A DNA stretch of 64,000 bases from Catellatospora paridis. GTDB taxonomy: Bacteria > Actinomycetota > Actinomycetes > Mycobacteriales > Micromonosporaceae. The number at the start of each line of letters is the position of its first letter. The stretch's first letter is position 1. The stretch covers positions 1 through 64,000 of the forward strand of contig NZ_WBZD01000017.1 in NCBI RefSeq assembly GCF_009720365.1, written 5' to 3'. Position numbers and translations under genes: made by a program. Below are positions 1 to 8,047 of this stretch, piece by piece. The notes below the pieces were generated by a model. It was not told the DNA's origin and did no database searches. It saw only the letters and a list, made by a program, of their open reading frames with translations.

Positions 1-201
1 GCGCCGCCCGTCGCCGGGCCGGCCCGCCCGGCACCGGCCACCGCCGAACCGCCGAGCGCACCGCGGCGCCGGCGGGAGCCCGACCCGGCGGCCACGGCCG
101 CCACGCTGACCCGGTTGTACGAGGGCGTACGCCGAGGGCAGGCCGGCGACGGCACGGCGGTGCCGCCGGCAGCACCGGACGACATCAAGGGGGAGCCATG
201 A
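1..201 (+). CDS. C-terminal tail of a probable conservon-type sensor histidine kinase (partial)
   Basis: Frame 1 is open from the window edge to a TGA at 199-201. The visible 66 residues are Ala/Pro/Arg-rich and end with a short segment reading LTRLYEGVRRGQAGD before a Pro-rich tail. Such disordered, Pro-rich C-termini are typical of the large nitrate-sensor-like histidine kinases (CvnA type) that head actinomycete conservon operons. The stop overlaps the start of the next gene, a Roadblock/LC7 protein, by the ATGA arrangement, which is the usual CvnA-CvnB order. The identification rests on this context and the tail composition; the catalytic part lies outside the window. Confidence 0.55.
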   Translation, partial: APPVAGPARPAPATAEPPSAPRRRREPDPAATAATLTRLYEGVRRGQAGDGTAVPPAAPDDIKGEP

Positions 202-626
202 CCACTGCGACGCTCAGCAAGCCGGCCCAGGACCTCAACTGGCTGGTGGCCGGATTCGCCGATCGGGTGCCGGGAGCGCGCCACGCGATCGTGGCGTCCT
301 CGGACGGCCTGGTGGTCGCGGTCTCCGCGAACCTGGACCGGGCCACCGCCGACCAGCTGGCCGCGGTCACCTCCGGCCTGATCGGCATCGCGGGCTGTGT
401 GGCGCAGCTGTCCGACGGCGACGAGGTCCGCCAGACGGTGATCGAGATGGGGCGGGGCTACTTCCTCACCATGGCGATCCGGGACGGCTCGGTGCTGGCG
501 GTGGTCGCCGAGGCCGACGCCGACCTGGGCGTGGTCGGCTTCGAGATGGCGCGGCTGGCCAAGCAGACCGGGGAGATCCTCACCCCGGCGCTGCGCGCCG
601 AGCTGCAGCGCGCCCTGCCGCGCTGA
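198..626 (+). CDS. Roadblock/LC7 domain protein (CvnB-like)
   Basis: This 142-residue protein is one Roadblock/LC7 fold: an opening helix (LNWLVAGFADRVPGARHAIV), a segment reading ASSDGLVVAVSANL, and a beta-rich half with GYFLTMAIRDGSVLAVVAEADADLG. In conservons this protein works beside a histidine kinase, a DUF742 protein and a small Ras-like GTPase, probably as a GTPase regulator. The start ATG overlaps the upstream stop and is preceded by a GGGGGAG ribosome site. Here the operon ends: no DUF742 or GTPase gene follows, and the next gene lies on the other strand. It may be a truncated conservon or a stand-alone kinase-Roadblock pair. Confidence 0.85.
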   Translation: MTTATLSKPAQDLNWLVAGFADRVPGARHAIVASSDGLVVAVSANLDRATADQLAAVTSGLIGIAGCVAQLSDGDEVRQTVIEMGRGYFLTMAIRDGSVLAVVAEADADLGVVGFEMARLAKQTGEILTPALRAELQRALPR

Positions 627-658
627 GCGACGGCCGGGACATCGCGTCGCGCTGAGGC

Positions 659-2122
659 TCAGCCGTTGCGCCTGGCGAGCTTTTCCAGCTCGTCGAGCAG
701 CTTCTGCACCGGCTCGTAGGCCTCCTTGGCGTCGCCCTCGGCGTCCGCGGCCCAGTCCTCGACCTTCTTCTGCAGGTTCTCGGCGCGGCGGCGCGCCTCG
801 TCCCAGTCGCCCTGGAGCATCTTCCCGGAGATGTTCTTGAGCCCGTTCTCGAGCTCGGTCTTCTGCTTCGGCGTGATCACCTCGGTGTCGCGCAGTTTCT
901 GCACGGCGTCGTTGAGGTCGGAGATCAGCTTCACCACCTGGAACGGCCCGGCCCGCTCCGGGGTGGGGCTGGGCTTGGGGGCCGCCGTGGTGCGGGCGGG
1001 CCGGTTCGGCGACCGGGTCGGGGTGGTGGCGTTCGCGGGGTCCAGCGGCTCCCGCAGCGCTGACATGATCAGTAGTACGCCGCTGACCACGATGATCGCC
1101 ATCACCAGCGCGAGGGCCAGCAGCGGCTTGCGGTTGCGCTTGGGGCGGGCCGGGGGCGCGGCCTTGGCCCGCGGGGCGGCCTGCACCCGCGTGGCCGGGG
1201 CGGGCACCCGGGCCGCGCCGGCGATCGCACCGCCGGTGGGTGCGAGCAGCGTCGGAGGCGGTCCGGCGACCGCGGTGGCGGGCGCGGGGCCGGACACCGC
1301 GGGCACGGACAGGCCGCCCAGGGCGTGGGCCAGGTCGTCGGCGCGCGGGCGGCGCGCGGGGGAGGGGTCCACCGCGGCCGCGATCAGCGCCATGATCGCC
1401 GGGGGCACCCCGGGCAGGGCGGGCAGCGGCCGCGGGCGGGCGTGCTCGGACTCGAACTGCTCCCAGCTGTCGATGCCGTTGCGCCGCCGGCCGGACACCA
1501 TCTCGATCAGCAGCAGGCCGAGGGCGTACACGTCGGCGGCCGGATCGGCGGCCTTCTGGCGCAGCCGCTCCGGGGCCGCGTACGCCGGAGTGCCGATGAT
1601 CAGCGTGCCGGTCGCGTCGGGCAGGCCGGTCATCGCGGCGATGCCGAAGTCGAGCACCTTCGCGCCGGTCGCGGTGATCATGATGTTGCCCGGCTTGATG
1701 TCGCGGTGCACCACGTCCCGGGAGTGCGCGGCGGCCAGCGCCCCGGCGACCTGCGCGCCGATCGAGGCGGCGTGCGCCCAGGGCAGCGGCCCACGGGCCA
1801 TCAGGTCGGCCAGCGACTCGCCGGTGAGCAGCTCCATCACCAGATACGGCTCGACGTGGCCGTCGGGGAAGGTGACCTCGCCGAAGTCGTGCACCGCGGT
1901 GATGTGCGGGTGGGTGAGCTGCGCGGCCGAGCGGGCCTCGCGCAGTGCGCCCGCGCGCAGGGCCGGGTCGGCGGCCGTCGGCCCGGCGAGCACCTTCACC
2001 GCCACCGGGCGGCCCAGCACGAGGTCATGGGCCTGCCAGACCTCCGCCATGCCGCCGGAGCCGATGCGGCGATCCAGCAGGTAGCGGTCGTGCAGCTTGA
2101 GGCCGGGGGTGAAGGCGGACAT
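659..2122 (-). CDS. membrane serine/threonine protein kinase, PknB-like
   Basis: This is a 487-residue Hanks-type kinase. The glycine loop GSGGMAEV lies near residue 21, the ATP lysine in VAVKVL near 43, the catalytic loop HRDIKPGN near 138 and DFG near 157, so the kinase looks active. An Ala/Pro-rich linker leads to one transmembrane helix at about 332-356. The outer part of about 130 residues is Pro-rich and then highly charged and helical (EARRRAENLQKKVEDW). There are no PASTA repeats, so the ligand is not the usual peptidoglycan fragment sensor. I chose the ATG at 2122 because the 42-residue upstream extension has no family similarity and would overlap the divergent promoter. No neighbour reveals a substrate. 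Confidence 0.9.
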   Translation of the reverse strand: MSAFTPGLKLHDRYLLDRRIGSGGMAEVWQAHDLVLGRPVAVKVLAGPTAADPALRAGALREARSAAQLTHPHITAVHDFGEVTFPDGHVEPYLVMELLTGESLADLMARGPLPWAHAASIGAQVAGALAAAHSRDVVHRDIKPGNIMITATGAKVLDFGIAAMTGLPDATGTLIIGTPAYAAPERLRQKAADPAADVYALGLLLIEMVSGRRRNGIDSWEQFESEHARPRPLPALPGVPPAIMALIAAAVDPSPARRPRADDLAHALGGLSVPAVSGPAPATAVAGPPPTLLAPTGGAIAGAARVPAPATRVQAAPRAKAAPPARPKRNRKPLLALALVMAIIVVSGVLLIMSALREPLDPANATTPTRSPNRPARTTAAPKPSPTPERAGPFQVVKLISDLNDAVQKLRDTEVITPKQKTELENGLKNISGKMLQGDWDEARRRAENLQKKVEDWAADAEGDAKEAYEPVQKLLDELEKLARRNG

Positions 2123-2196
2123 GGTGGACAACCGTACCGTGTCCCAGCTGCCGGTGACACCAAGCGCAGGGCAGCGTGACTTCGGTCGCCCATGGT

Positions 2197-2202
2197 TATA
2201 TT
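2197..2202 (+). promoter_or_regulatory. -10 box TATATT, probable leaderless promoter of the PIG-V-like gene
   Basis: TATATT stands seven bases before the ATG at 2210. That spacing would put the transcription start on the start codon itself. There is no Shine-Dalgarno sequence upstream of the ATG, which supports a leaderless mRNA. A weak -35 (CGTGAC, 2175-2180) lies 16 bases upstream. Confidence 0.45.
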
Positions 2203-2209
2203 CCTGCCT

Positions 2210-3589
2210 ATGTCTGACTCCCCCGGACCAGGGCTCGTCCCGGTGCACCGCCGCCGCCCGGCGGACGCACCCGGCGACACCACCCTCCCTGCCGACGATC
2301 TGACCGAGTCGCCCGTTTTGTCACTGAACGACCAGGCGGGGGCGGCGGAGCCGGAACACGGCGTCAGGGCGGCGGCCTGGCGGCGGTGGCGGCCTTCGGT
2401 GGTCACCGGGTTCGTCGCCTGGGCGAGCGGCCTGCTGGCGTACTTCCTGGTCACCGCGGTCGCGTGGATGCCGACCGAGGGGCTGGAGAGCAAGGCCGGG
2501 CCCGTCCCGTCGACGTTCGGGCAGCTGATCCAGTCGTGGAACCACTGGGACACGGTCTGGTACGTGATCATCGCGGACTCCGGCTACGAGTACGACTCCC
2601 GCAGCACCGCGTTCTTCCCGCTCTACCCGATGACGGTGCGGGCGCTCAACCCGGTGCTGCCCGGGGGCACCTTCGAGGCCGGCCTCATCATCGGCGCGCT
2701 GGCCTGCCTGGCCGCGCTGATCCTGGTGCACCGGCTGGCCACCGAGATGATCGGGGCCGAGGACGCCCGGCGCACCACGGTCTACCTGCTCGCCTTCCCG
2801 ACCGCGTTCTACCTGGTGGCCGCATACAACGAATCGCTGTTCGTGGCGCTGGCGCTGGCCTCGCTCTACAACATGCGCCGCGGGCGCTGGTGGTGGGCGG
2901 CGATGTTCGCCGGATACGCCAGCGCCACCCGGATGGCGGGCGTCATGCTCGGCGCGGCCTTCGTCTACGAGTACCTGCGCCAGCGCGGGTTCTCGTGCCG
3001 AGCCACGGCCGCACAGATGCGCAACGGGCGGTGGCTGCCGTGGCCGGCGGGCACGTTCGACCGCAATGCGCTGGCCGTGGTCCTGGTCCCGACCGGACTC
3101 GCCGCGTACATGCTGTTCTGCTACCTGACCTTCGGCAACGCGCTGCAGTTCCTCGATGCCCAGAAGGCCTGGTTCCGGTCCGGGTTCACCGCACCGTGGA
3201 CGGTCATCGGCGATGTCGTCGATCTGATCAACGGCAGCGACTCGGTCTACCACCCCGACGCGATCCGCAACATCGTCAACCTGACCACAGCGCTGATCAT
3301 GCTGACGCTGCTGGTGCTGGCCCTGGTGGGCCCCTGGAAGCTGGGGGCGGACCACGCCTACCTGGTGGTCTTCGCGGCGTTCATCATCCTGATGCCGCTG
3401 TCGAACCCGATCCACACCCACTACCCGCTGAGCTCGACCTGGCGGTACGCGCTGGAGTGCACGGTGGCGTTCATGGTGCTGGCACGGATGGGACGCAACG
3501 TGCATTTCGACCGCGTCTACACCACCGTGATGCTCGCCCTGCAGGGCGCGATGGTCATCGTTTTCGTGCAGAACAACTTCGTCGCCTGA
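2210..3589 (+). CDS. multi-pass membrane mannosyltransferase, PIG-V-like (GT-C fold)
   Basis: The protein has 459 residues: about 75 soluble N-terminal residues, then many hydrophobic helices. After the first helix comes a conserved luminal loop with WNHWDTVWYVIIADSGY and FFPLYPMTVRALNPV, which is the pattern of actinobacterial PIG-V-type mannosyltransferases (polyprenyl-phosphate-sugar dependent, active on the outer face of the membrane). HWD is the likely catalytic acidic loop. I chose the ATG at 2210 because of the -10 box seven bases before it; a start at 2192 would lie inside the promoter. The acceptor (lipoglycan, protein or polymer) cannot be told from the sequence. It stands alone between a divergent kinase and a HAD gene. 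Confidence 0.75.
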   Translation: MSDSPGPGLVPVHRRRPADAPGDTTLPADDLTESPVLSLNDQAGAAEPEHGVRAAAWRRWRPSVVTGFVAWASGLLAYFLVTAVAWMPTEGLESKAGPVPSTFGQLIQSWNHWDTVWYVIIADSGYEYDSRSTAFFPLYPMTVRALNPVLPGGTFEAGLIIGALACLAALILVHRLATEMIGAEDARRTTVYLLAFPTAFYLVAAYNESLFVALALASLYNMRRGRWWWAAMFAGYASATRMAGVMLGAAFVYEYLRQRGFSCRATAAQMRNGRWLPWPAGTFDRNALAVVLVPTGLAAYMLFCYLTFGNALQFLDAQKAWFRSGFTAPWTVIGDVVDLINGSDSVYHPDAIRNIVNLTTALIMLTLLVLALVGPWKLGADHAYLVVFAAFIILMPLSNPIHTHYPLSSTWRYALECTVAFMVLARMGRNVHFDRVYTTVMLALQGAMVIVFVQNNFVA

Positions 3590-3643
3590 AGGACGGCCGT
3601 GGGACCGCGTCGTACTGATGCGGGCCGCGGCCGGGCCGGGCGG

Positions 3644-3649
3644 TAGGGT
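3644..3649 (+). promoter_or_regulatory. -10 box TAGGGT, probable leaderless promoter of the HAD gene
   Basis: TAGGGT ends six bases before the GTG at 3656. No Shine-Dalgarno sequence precedes that GTG. The arrangement matches that of several other genes in the window. Confidence 0.4.
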
Positions 3650-3655
3650 CCTGCC

Positions 3656-4303
3656 GTGATCGCTACGGTGGACCTCGTCATCTTCGACTGCGACGGCGTG
3701 CTGGTGGACTCCGAGACCATCGCCATCCGGGTCGCCTCGCAGATGCTGGCCGAGCTGGGCTGGCCGCTGACGGACGACGAGCTGCTGGAGAACTTCGTGG
3801 GCCGCTCGGCGGCCTCGATGGTGCCGGTGATCGAGCAGAAGCTGGGCCGCCCGCTGCCGCAGTGGCCGGAGATGTTCGTCGCGCGCCAGCTGGCCGCGCA
3901 CGAGGCCGGTCTGGTGCCGGTGCCCGGCATCGTCGAGGCGCTCGCCGCGATCACGCTGCCGACCTGCGTGGCCTCCAGCGGGCGGCACGACAAGATGCGC
4001 AACACGCTCGGGATCACCGGGCTCTACGAGCGGTTCGAAGGCCGCATCTTCTCGGCCACCGAGGTGGCCAACGGCAAGCCCGCGCCGGACCTGTTCCTGT
4101 ACGCCGCAGAGCGGATGGGGGCGGACCCGGCACGCTGCGTGGTGGTCGAGGACAGCCGGCCCGGCGTGCAGGCCGCGCGGGCGGCGGGCATGCGGGTCCT
4201 GGCGTACGCCGGGGGAGTGACACCGGCCGATTGGCTCGAAGGCCCGGACACCGTGGTCTTCCACGACATGCGCAAGCTCCCCGGCCTGCTCGGGCTGCGC
4301 TAG
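3656..4303 (+). CDS. HAD-superfamily hydrolase, beta-phosphoglucomutase/phosphoglycolate phosphatase-like
   Basis: The 215-residue protein has all HAD motifs. Motif I is FDCDGVLVDSE near residue 9 with the nucleophile and acid Asp pair. Motif II is the Ser in CVASSGRHDK, motif III the Lys in ANGKPAPDLFLYA, and motif IV is VVEDSRPGVQAARAAGM. An alpha-helical cap lies between motifs I and II (subclass IA). Such enzymes hydrolyse or mutate small sugar phosphates in the cytoplasm. The exact substrate cannot be read from the sequence, and neither neighbour is metabolic. The GTG start is supported by a TAGGGT box six bases upstream. Confidence 0.85.
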   Translation: MIATVDLVIFDCDGVLVDSETIAIRVASQMLAELGWPLTDDELLENFVGRSAASMVPVIEQKLGRPLPQWPEMFVARQLAAHEAGLVPVPGIVEALAAITLPTCVASSGRHDKMRNTLGITGLYERFEGRIFSATEVANGKPAPDLFLYAAERMGADPARCVVVEDSRPGVQAARAAGMRVLAYAGGVTPADWLEGPDTVVFHDMRKLPGLLGLR

Positions 4304-4417
4304 GGCGCGGCGTCGTCCTTTCACGGCGGTGTAGTCCGAACGGGCGGTCCTTGTCGCCGAACGTTCATCGTGTGACGGTCTGATCTGGACATCCCGTCCC
4401 GATCGGAGGTCGACCCC

Positions 4418-5941
4418 ATGTCGCCGTTCTCCCGTCCGCGTGCCCTCGCGGCCGCCGCCGCCGCCGCCGCCGTCGCGGCAGCGGCCGCGCTCACGCTCAC
4501 CGCACCGCCCGCCCAGGCCGCCGCGCTCACCCCGAAGGTGCTCGTGGTCGGCATGGACGGGCTGAACTGGGCCAAGGTCGTCGACGCGAACGCGCCGACG
4601 CTCGACGCGCTGGCCGCCGGCGGCACCCTCGGCGAGAGCCTGCTCTACTGCAACCCGGTGGCGAACTCGTCCAGCGGGCCCGGCTGGTCCACCATCGCCA
4701 CCGGCGTCATGCCCGACAAGCACGGCGTCAAGGACAACACCTTCAGCGGCAAGCAGTACGGCACGTACCCCGACTTCCTGACCCGGCTGGAGCAGGCCGA
4801 CCCGGCGTACTCCACGCTGTCCATCCTGGACTGGGCCGTGCTGCACACCCAGGGCACGTTCGGCGCGGCGATCGACACCCGGATCACCTACAACGGCGAC
4901 GCCAACGGCTACGTCGGCGAGGACGTGAAGGTCACCAACGACGCGGTGAACCACCTGCGGAACAACGACCCCGACGCGACCTTCGTCTACCTGGGCAACA
5001 CCGACGTGGTGGCGCACTCGACGGGCACCGGCACGGCGTACCGCACCGCGATCGAGACCCAGGACGCCCAGCTCGACCGGATGCTCGACGCCGTCGCTGC
5101 GCGGCCGACGTACGCGAGCGAGGACTGGCTGATCGTGGTCACCACCGACCACGGCCACAACAACCCGTCGGGCGGCCACGGCGGCTGCGGCGTCGACGCC
5201 GAGCGCCGCACGTTCGTGCTGGCCAAGGGCACCGGTCACGCCGCCGGCCTGCGCCCGATCGACACCCGGCTGTCCGACGTCGCCGGCACCGTGTTCGCGC
5301 ACCTGGGCGTGGCCGCCAACCCGGCCTGGAACCTCGACTCCAAGCCGCTGAACGTACGCGCCACCGACCCGTTCGACGGCCTCAACGCCTCGCTGCAGAC
5401 CCGCTCGCACGAGACCGGCATCCCGGCCACGGTGAAGGGCTGGACGCACACCGCCCCCGCCGGCTGGTCGGTCGACCGCTCGGCGATGCCGGCCGGCGGC
5501 GTGAACGAGTGGCGCGGCTGGTCGTTCACCAACGAGGAGTTCTGGAGCCGCGCCCAGTCGTCGCAGAACCGGGAGAACGGCCTGCGGCTGCGCGGGGTGT
5601 TCGCGGTGGCCGACTCCGACGAGTTCGACGACCGTTCGGGCGGCGCGTCGTTCGACTCGACGCTGGTCTCGCCCGCGTACCCGGTGACCGCCGGCACGGT
5701 GAAGACGCTGCGCTACGTCACGCACTACCTGCAGGAGGGCGCGCAGACCGGCGATGTGCTGGTCTCGTTCAACGGCGGCGCGAACCAGCTGGTCAAGCGC
5801 TACAGTGCCGACGCGCGGGCGAAGGCCGAGACGCTGACCGTCACGGTGCCCGCCGGGGCGACCTCGATGACGGTGAAGTTCCGCTACTACAACGCGAGCA
5901 ACAACTGGTACTGGGTCATCGACGATCTGCGGGTCGGCTGA
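4418..5941 (+). CDS. secreted type I phosphodiesterase/nucleotide pyrophosphatase-family protein
   Basis: A 507-residue exported protein. It opens with a Sec signal peptide (Arg-containing N-region, long poly-Ala core, PPAQAAA cleavage region near residue 35). The catalytic domain starts with KVLVVGMDGLNWAKV, then has the nucleophile region NSSSGPGWSTIATGVMPDKHGV, and later TDHGHNNPSGGHGG, the metal-binding DHG motif of alkaline-phosphatase-fold phosphodiesterases. The last 160 residues form a beta-sandwich-like domain (WSFTNEEFW to the C-terminus) that may bind carbohydrate. An ATG with GGAGG ten bases upstream gives the start. Likely role: release of phosphate or nucleotide from extracellular phosphodiesters. 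A strong terminator follows. Confidence 0.82.
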   Translation: MSPFSRPRALAAAAAAAAVAAAAALTLTAPPAQAAALTPKVLVVGMDGLNWAKVVDANAPTLDALAAGGTLGESLLYCNPVANSSSGPGWSTIATGVMPDKHGVKDNTFSGKQYGTYPDFLTRLEQADPAYSTLSILDWAVLHTQGTFGAAIDTRITYNGDANGYVGEDVKVTNDAVNHLRNNDPDATFVYLGNTDVVAHSTGTGTAYRTAIETQDAQLDRMLDAVAARPTYASEDWLIVVTTDHGHNNPSGGHGGCGVDAERRTFVLAKGTGHAAGLRPIDTRLSDVAGTVFAHLGVAANPAWNLDSKPLNVRATDPFDGLNASLQTRSHETGIPATVKGWTHTAPAGWSVDRSAMPAGGVNEWRGWSFTNEEFWSRAQSSQNRENGLRLRGVFAVADSDEFDDRSGGASFDSTLVSPAYPVTAGTVKTLRYVTHYLQEGAQTGDVLVSFNGGANQLVKRYSADARAKAETLTVTVPAGATSMTVKFRYYNASNNWYWVIDDLRVG

Positions 5942-5947
5942 CGGTCC

Positions 5948-5981
5948 GAGCCGCCGCCCGGCCCCGGGCGGCGGCTCGTTT
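5948..5981 (+). terminator. rho-independent terminator after the phosphodiesterase gene
   Basis: GAGCCGCCGCCCGG (5948-5961) pairs perfectly with 5964-5977 across a two-base loop. A short T-run (GTTT) follows. It begins seven bases after the stop codon. Confidence 0.8.
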
Positions 5982-6102
5982 CCCAAGGTCGATTGAGTCG
6001 TTCCTCCTGGCAGGTGCCGCGCGGGGGCGGTGCCGCGCGGGACGCCCGACGTTCCGCGGCAGCTTTGTGGACGCCGCGCGGGGGCGGCGGAAGGTGTGCG
6101 AC

Positions 6103-8007
6103 ATGGTCGACCGCAGGCGGATTCTTCAGGCGACGGCGGCCGCGGGGGCCGCCACGGTGATCTCCCAACGTGCCGGGTGGGCCTGGGCGGTGGGGCAGGG
6201 CCGGGCGGGCACGCTCGACCCGACGAAGATCCGCAAGTACGTGACGCCGCTGGCGGTGCCGTCGGTGATGCCGCCCGCCCACCGCGGCGAGGGCGGCCTG
6301 GCCCGCTACCTGATCGGCATCCGCCAGTTCCGCCAGCAGATCCTGCCGTCGAACCTGCCGCAGACCACGGTCTGGGGCTACGGCGACGTCTCGCAGCCGC
6401 GCAGCTTCCGGACCCCGTCGGACACCATCGAGGCCCGGGTGGACCGGCCGGTGCTGGTCACCTGGGTCAACGACCTGGTCGACGCGTACGGCGACTTCCG
6501 CCCGCACCTGCTGCCCGTCGACCCGACGCTGCACTGGGCCAACCCGCCGGGCGGCGACGCCGGGCGCGACTCGCGGCCCACGTTCACCTCGACCCCCGGG
6601 CCGTACCGGGGCCCGGTGCCGCTGGTCACGCACCTGCACGGCGGCCACTCGCACGAGGAGAGCGACGGTTACCCGGAGGCGTGGTACCTGCCGAAGGCCC
6701 GCAACATCCCGGCCGGGTACGCGACCGAGGGCACCTTCTACGACCAGTTCGGGGAGGAGTTCGAGCAGCGTTACGGGGTCGACTGGAAGCCGGGCACGGC
6801 GACGTTCCAGTACACCAACGACCAGCGTGCCTCGACCCTGTGGTACCACGACCACACGCTCGGCGTGACCCGCGTCAACGTGTACGCCGGACTCGCCGGT
6901 TTCTATCTGCTGCGCGGCGGCAAGAGCGACCTGCCCCCGGGCGTGCTGCCGGGCCCGGCCCCGCAGCTGGGCGACAAGCCGGGCATGCGCTACTACGAGA
7001 TCCCCGTGGTGGTGCAGGACCGCTCGTTCAACGCCGACGGCTCGCTGTTCTACCCGGCCAGCCGCGCGTTCGCCGACGACGCCGGCCCGTACATCCCCGA
7101 GGGCCCGTTCCCGCCGATCTGGAACCCGGAGTTCTTCGCGAACACCATCATGGTCAACGGCAACACCTGGCCGGAGCTGGAGGTCGAGCCGCGCCGCTAC
7201 CGGCTGCGCTTCCTCAACGGCTGCAACGGCCGCGTACTGATCATGAAGGTGACCACCGACCCGCTGGCCACCCGGCCCGCGCCGGTCGCGCTGCCCATCT
7301 GGCAGATCGGCAACGACGGCGGCTTCCTGCCCAAGCCCGCCAAGCTCCAGCAGCTGCTGATGGGCCCGGCTGAGCGCGCCGACGTCATCCTCGACTTCAC
7401 CGGGCTGCGCGAGGGCACCGAGCTGTACCTCATCAACGAGGGCCCGGACGAGCCCTACAACGGCACCTTCAACCCGTCCGACCCGGCCACCACCGGCCAG
7501 GTCATGCGCTTCACCGTCGGGCGGCTGACCGGCAAGGACCGCAGCACCCCGCCTGAGGACCTCGACCTGCCCTGGATCAAGCCGATCGGCCCGGCCGACA
7601 ACACCCGGCAGCTGTCACTGGACGAGGAGCTGGGCCACGACCAGTCCATTGAGCTCATGCTCGGCACGGTCGGCCCCGACGGCCACGCGATGCCGATGCA
7701 CTGGGACCACCCGATCACCGAGAACCCGAAGCTCGACGCCACCGAGATCTGGGAGCTGCACAACTTCAGCCAGGACGCGCATCCGATCCACCTGCACCTG
7801 GTGCAGTTCGAGATCCTCGGCCGGGGCGTGGACGGCAAGCAGCCGCCGGGGCCGGGCGAGCGCGGCACCAAGGACACCGTGATGGCGCTGCCGGGCGAGA
7901 TCACGCGGGTGAAGGCCAAGTTCGACCTGGCCGGGCAGTACGTGTGGCACTGCCACCTGCTGGAGCACGAGGACAACGAGATGATGCGGCCCTACCGGGT
8001 CGGCTGA
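6103..8007 (+). CDS. Tat-exported CotA-like multicopper oxidase
   Basis: The 634-residue protein opens with a twin-arginine leader (VDRRRILQATAAAGAATV), so it is probably exported folded. All four copper-binding segments of a multicopper oxidase are present: HLHGGHSHE near residue 177, WYHDH near 247, HPIHLHL near 560, and WHCHLLEHEDNEMM near 615, which holds the HCH type 2/3 ligands, the type 1 Cys and an axial Met. The order and the EHEDNEMMRPY ending match CotA/bilirubin-oxidase/PhsA-type enzymes. They oxidise phenolics or metal ions and reduce oxygen to water. I chose the ATG at 6103 because GGAAGG lies eight bases upstream; a GTG three codons earlier is possible. It stands between two terminators, so it is probably monocistronic. 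Confidence 0.93.
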   Translation: MVDRRRILQATAAAGAATVISQRAGWAWAVGQGRAGTLDPTKIRKYVTPLAVPSVMPPAHRGEGGLARYLIGIRQFRQQILPSNLPQTTVWGYGDVSQPRSFRTPSDTIEARVDRPVLVTWVNDLVDAYGDFRPHLLPVDPTLHWANPPGGDAGRDSRPTFTSTPGPYRGPVPLVTHLHGGHSHEESDGYPEAWYLPKARNIPAGYATEGTFYDQFGEEFEQRYGVDWKPGTATFQYTNDQRASTLWYHDHTLGVTRVNVYAGLAGFYLLRGGKSDLPPGVLPGPAPQLGDKPGMRYYEIPVVVQDRSFNADGSLFYPASRAFADDAGPYIPEGPFPPIWNPEFFANTIMVNGNTWPELEVEPRRYRLRFLNGCNGRVLIMKVTTDPLATRPAPVALPIWQIGNDGGFLPKPAKLQQLLMGPAERADVILDFTGLREGTELYLINEGPDEPYNGTFNPSDPATTGQVMRFTVGRLTGKDRSTPPEDLDLPWIKPIGPADNTRQLSLDEELGHDQSIELMLGTVGPDGHAMPMHWDHPITENPKLDATEIWELHNFSQDAHPIHLHLVQFEILGRGVDGKQPPGPGERGTKDTVMALPGEITRVKAKFDLAGQYVWHCHLLEHEDNEMMRPYRVG

Positions 8008-8015
8008 GCAGGACG

Positions 8016-8046
8016 CCCGGGGCGGCGCGGACCGCGTCGCCCCGGG
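8016..8046. terminator. bidirectional hairpin between convergent multicopper oxidase and corA
   Basis: A 15-base stem (8016-8030 with 8032-8046) has one mismatch and a one-base nominal loop. It sits exactly between the two converging stop codons and can serve both genes. There is no T-run. Confidence 0.65.
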
Positions 8047-8047
8047 G

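Noticed and set aside
4340-4417. Possible PHO-box-like repeat (GTTCATC...) before the secreted phosphodiesterase gene
   Set aside because: Only one good 11-base unit is visible and the second does not match; not enough to call a PhoP site.
2321-5986. 1221-codon minus-strand frame over the mannosyltransferase, HAD and phosphodiesterase genes
   Set aside because: Same kind of shadow frame: Arg/Gly/His-rich, no family motif, and it opposes three well-supported genes.
5509-6102. N-terminal extension of the multicopper oxidase
   Set aside because: It would overlap the phosphodiesterase gene and its terminator; the twin-arginine leader and ribosome site fix the start at 6103.
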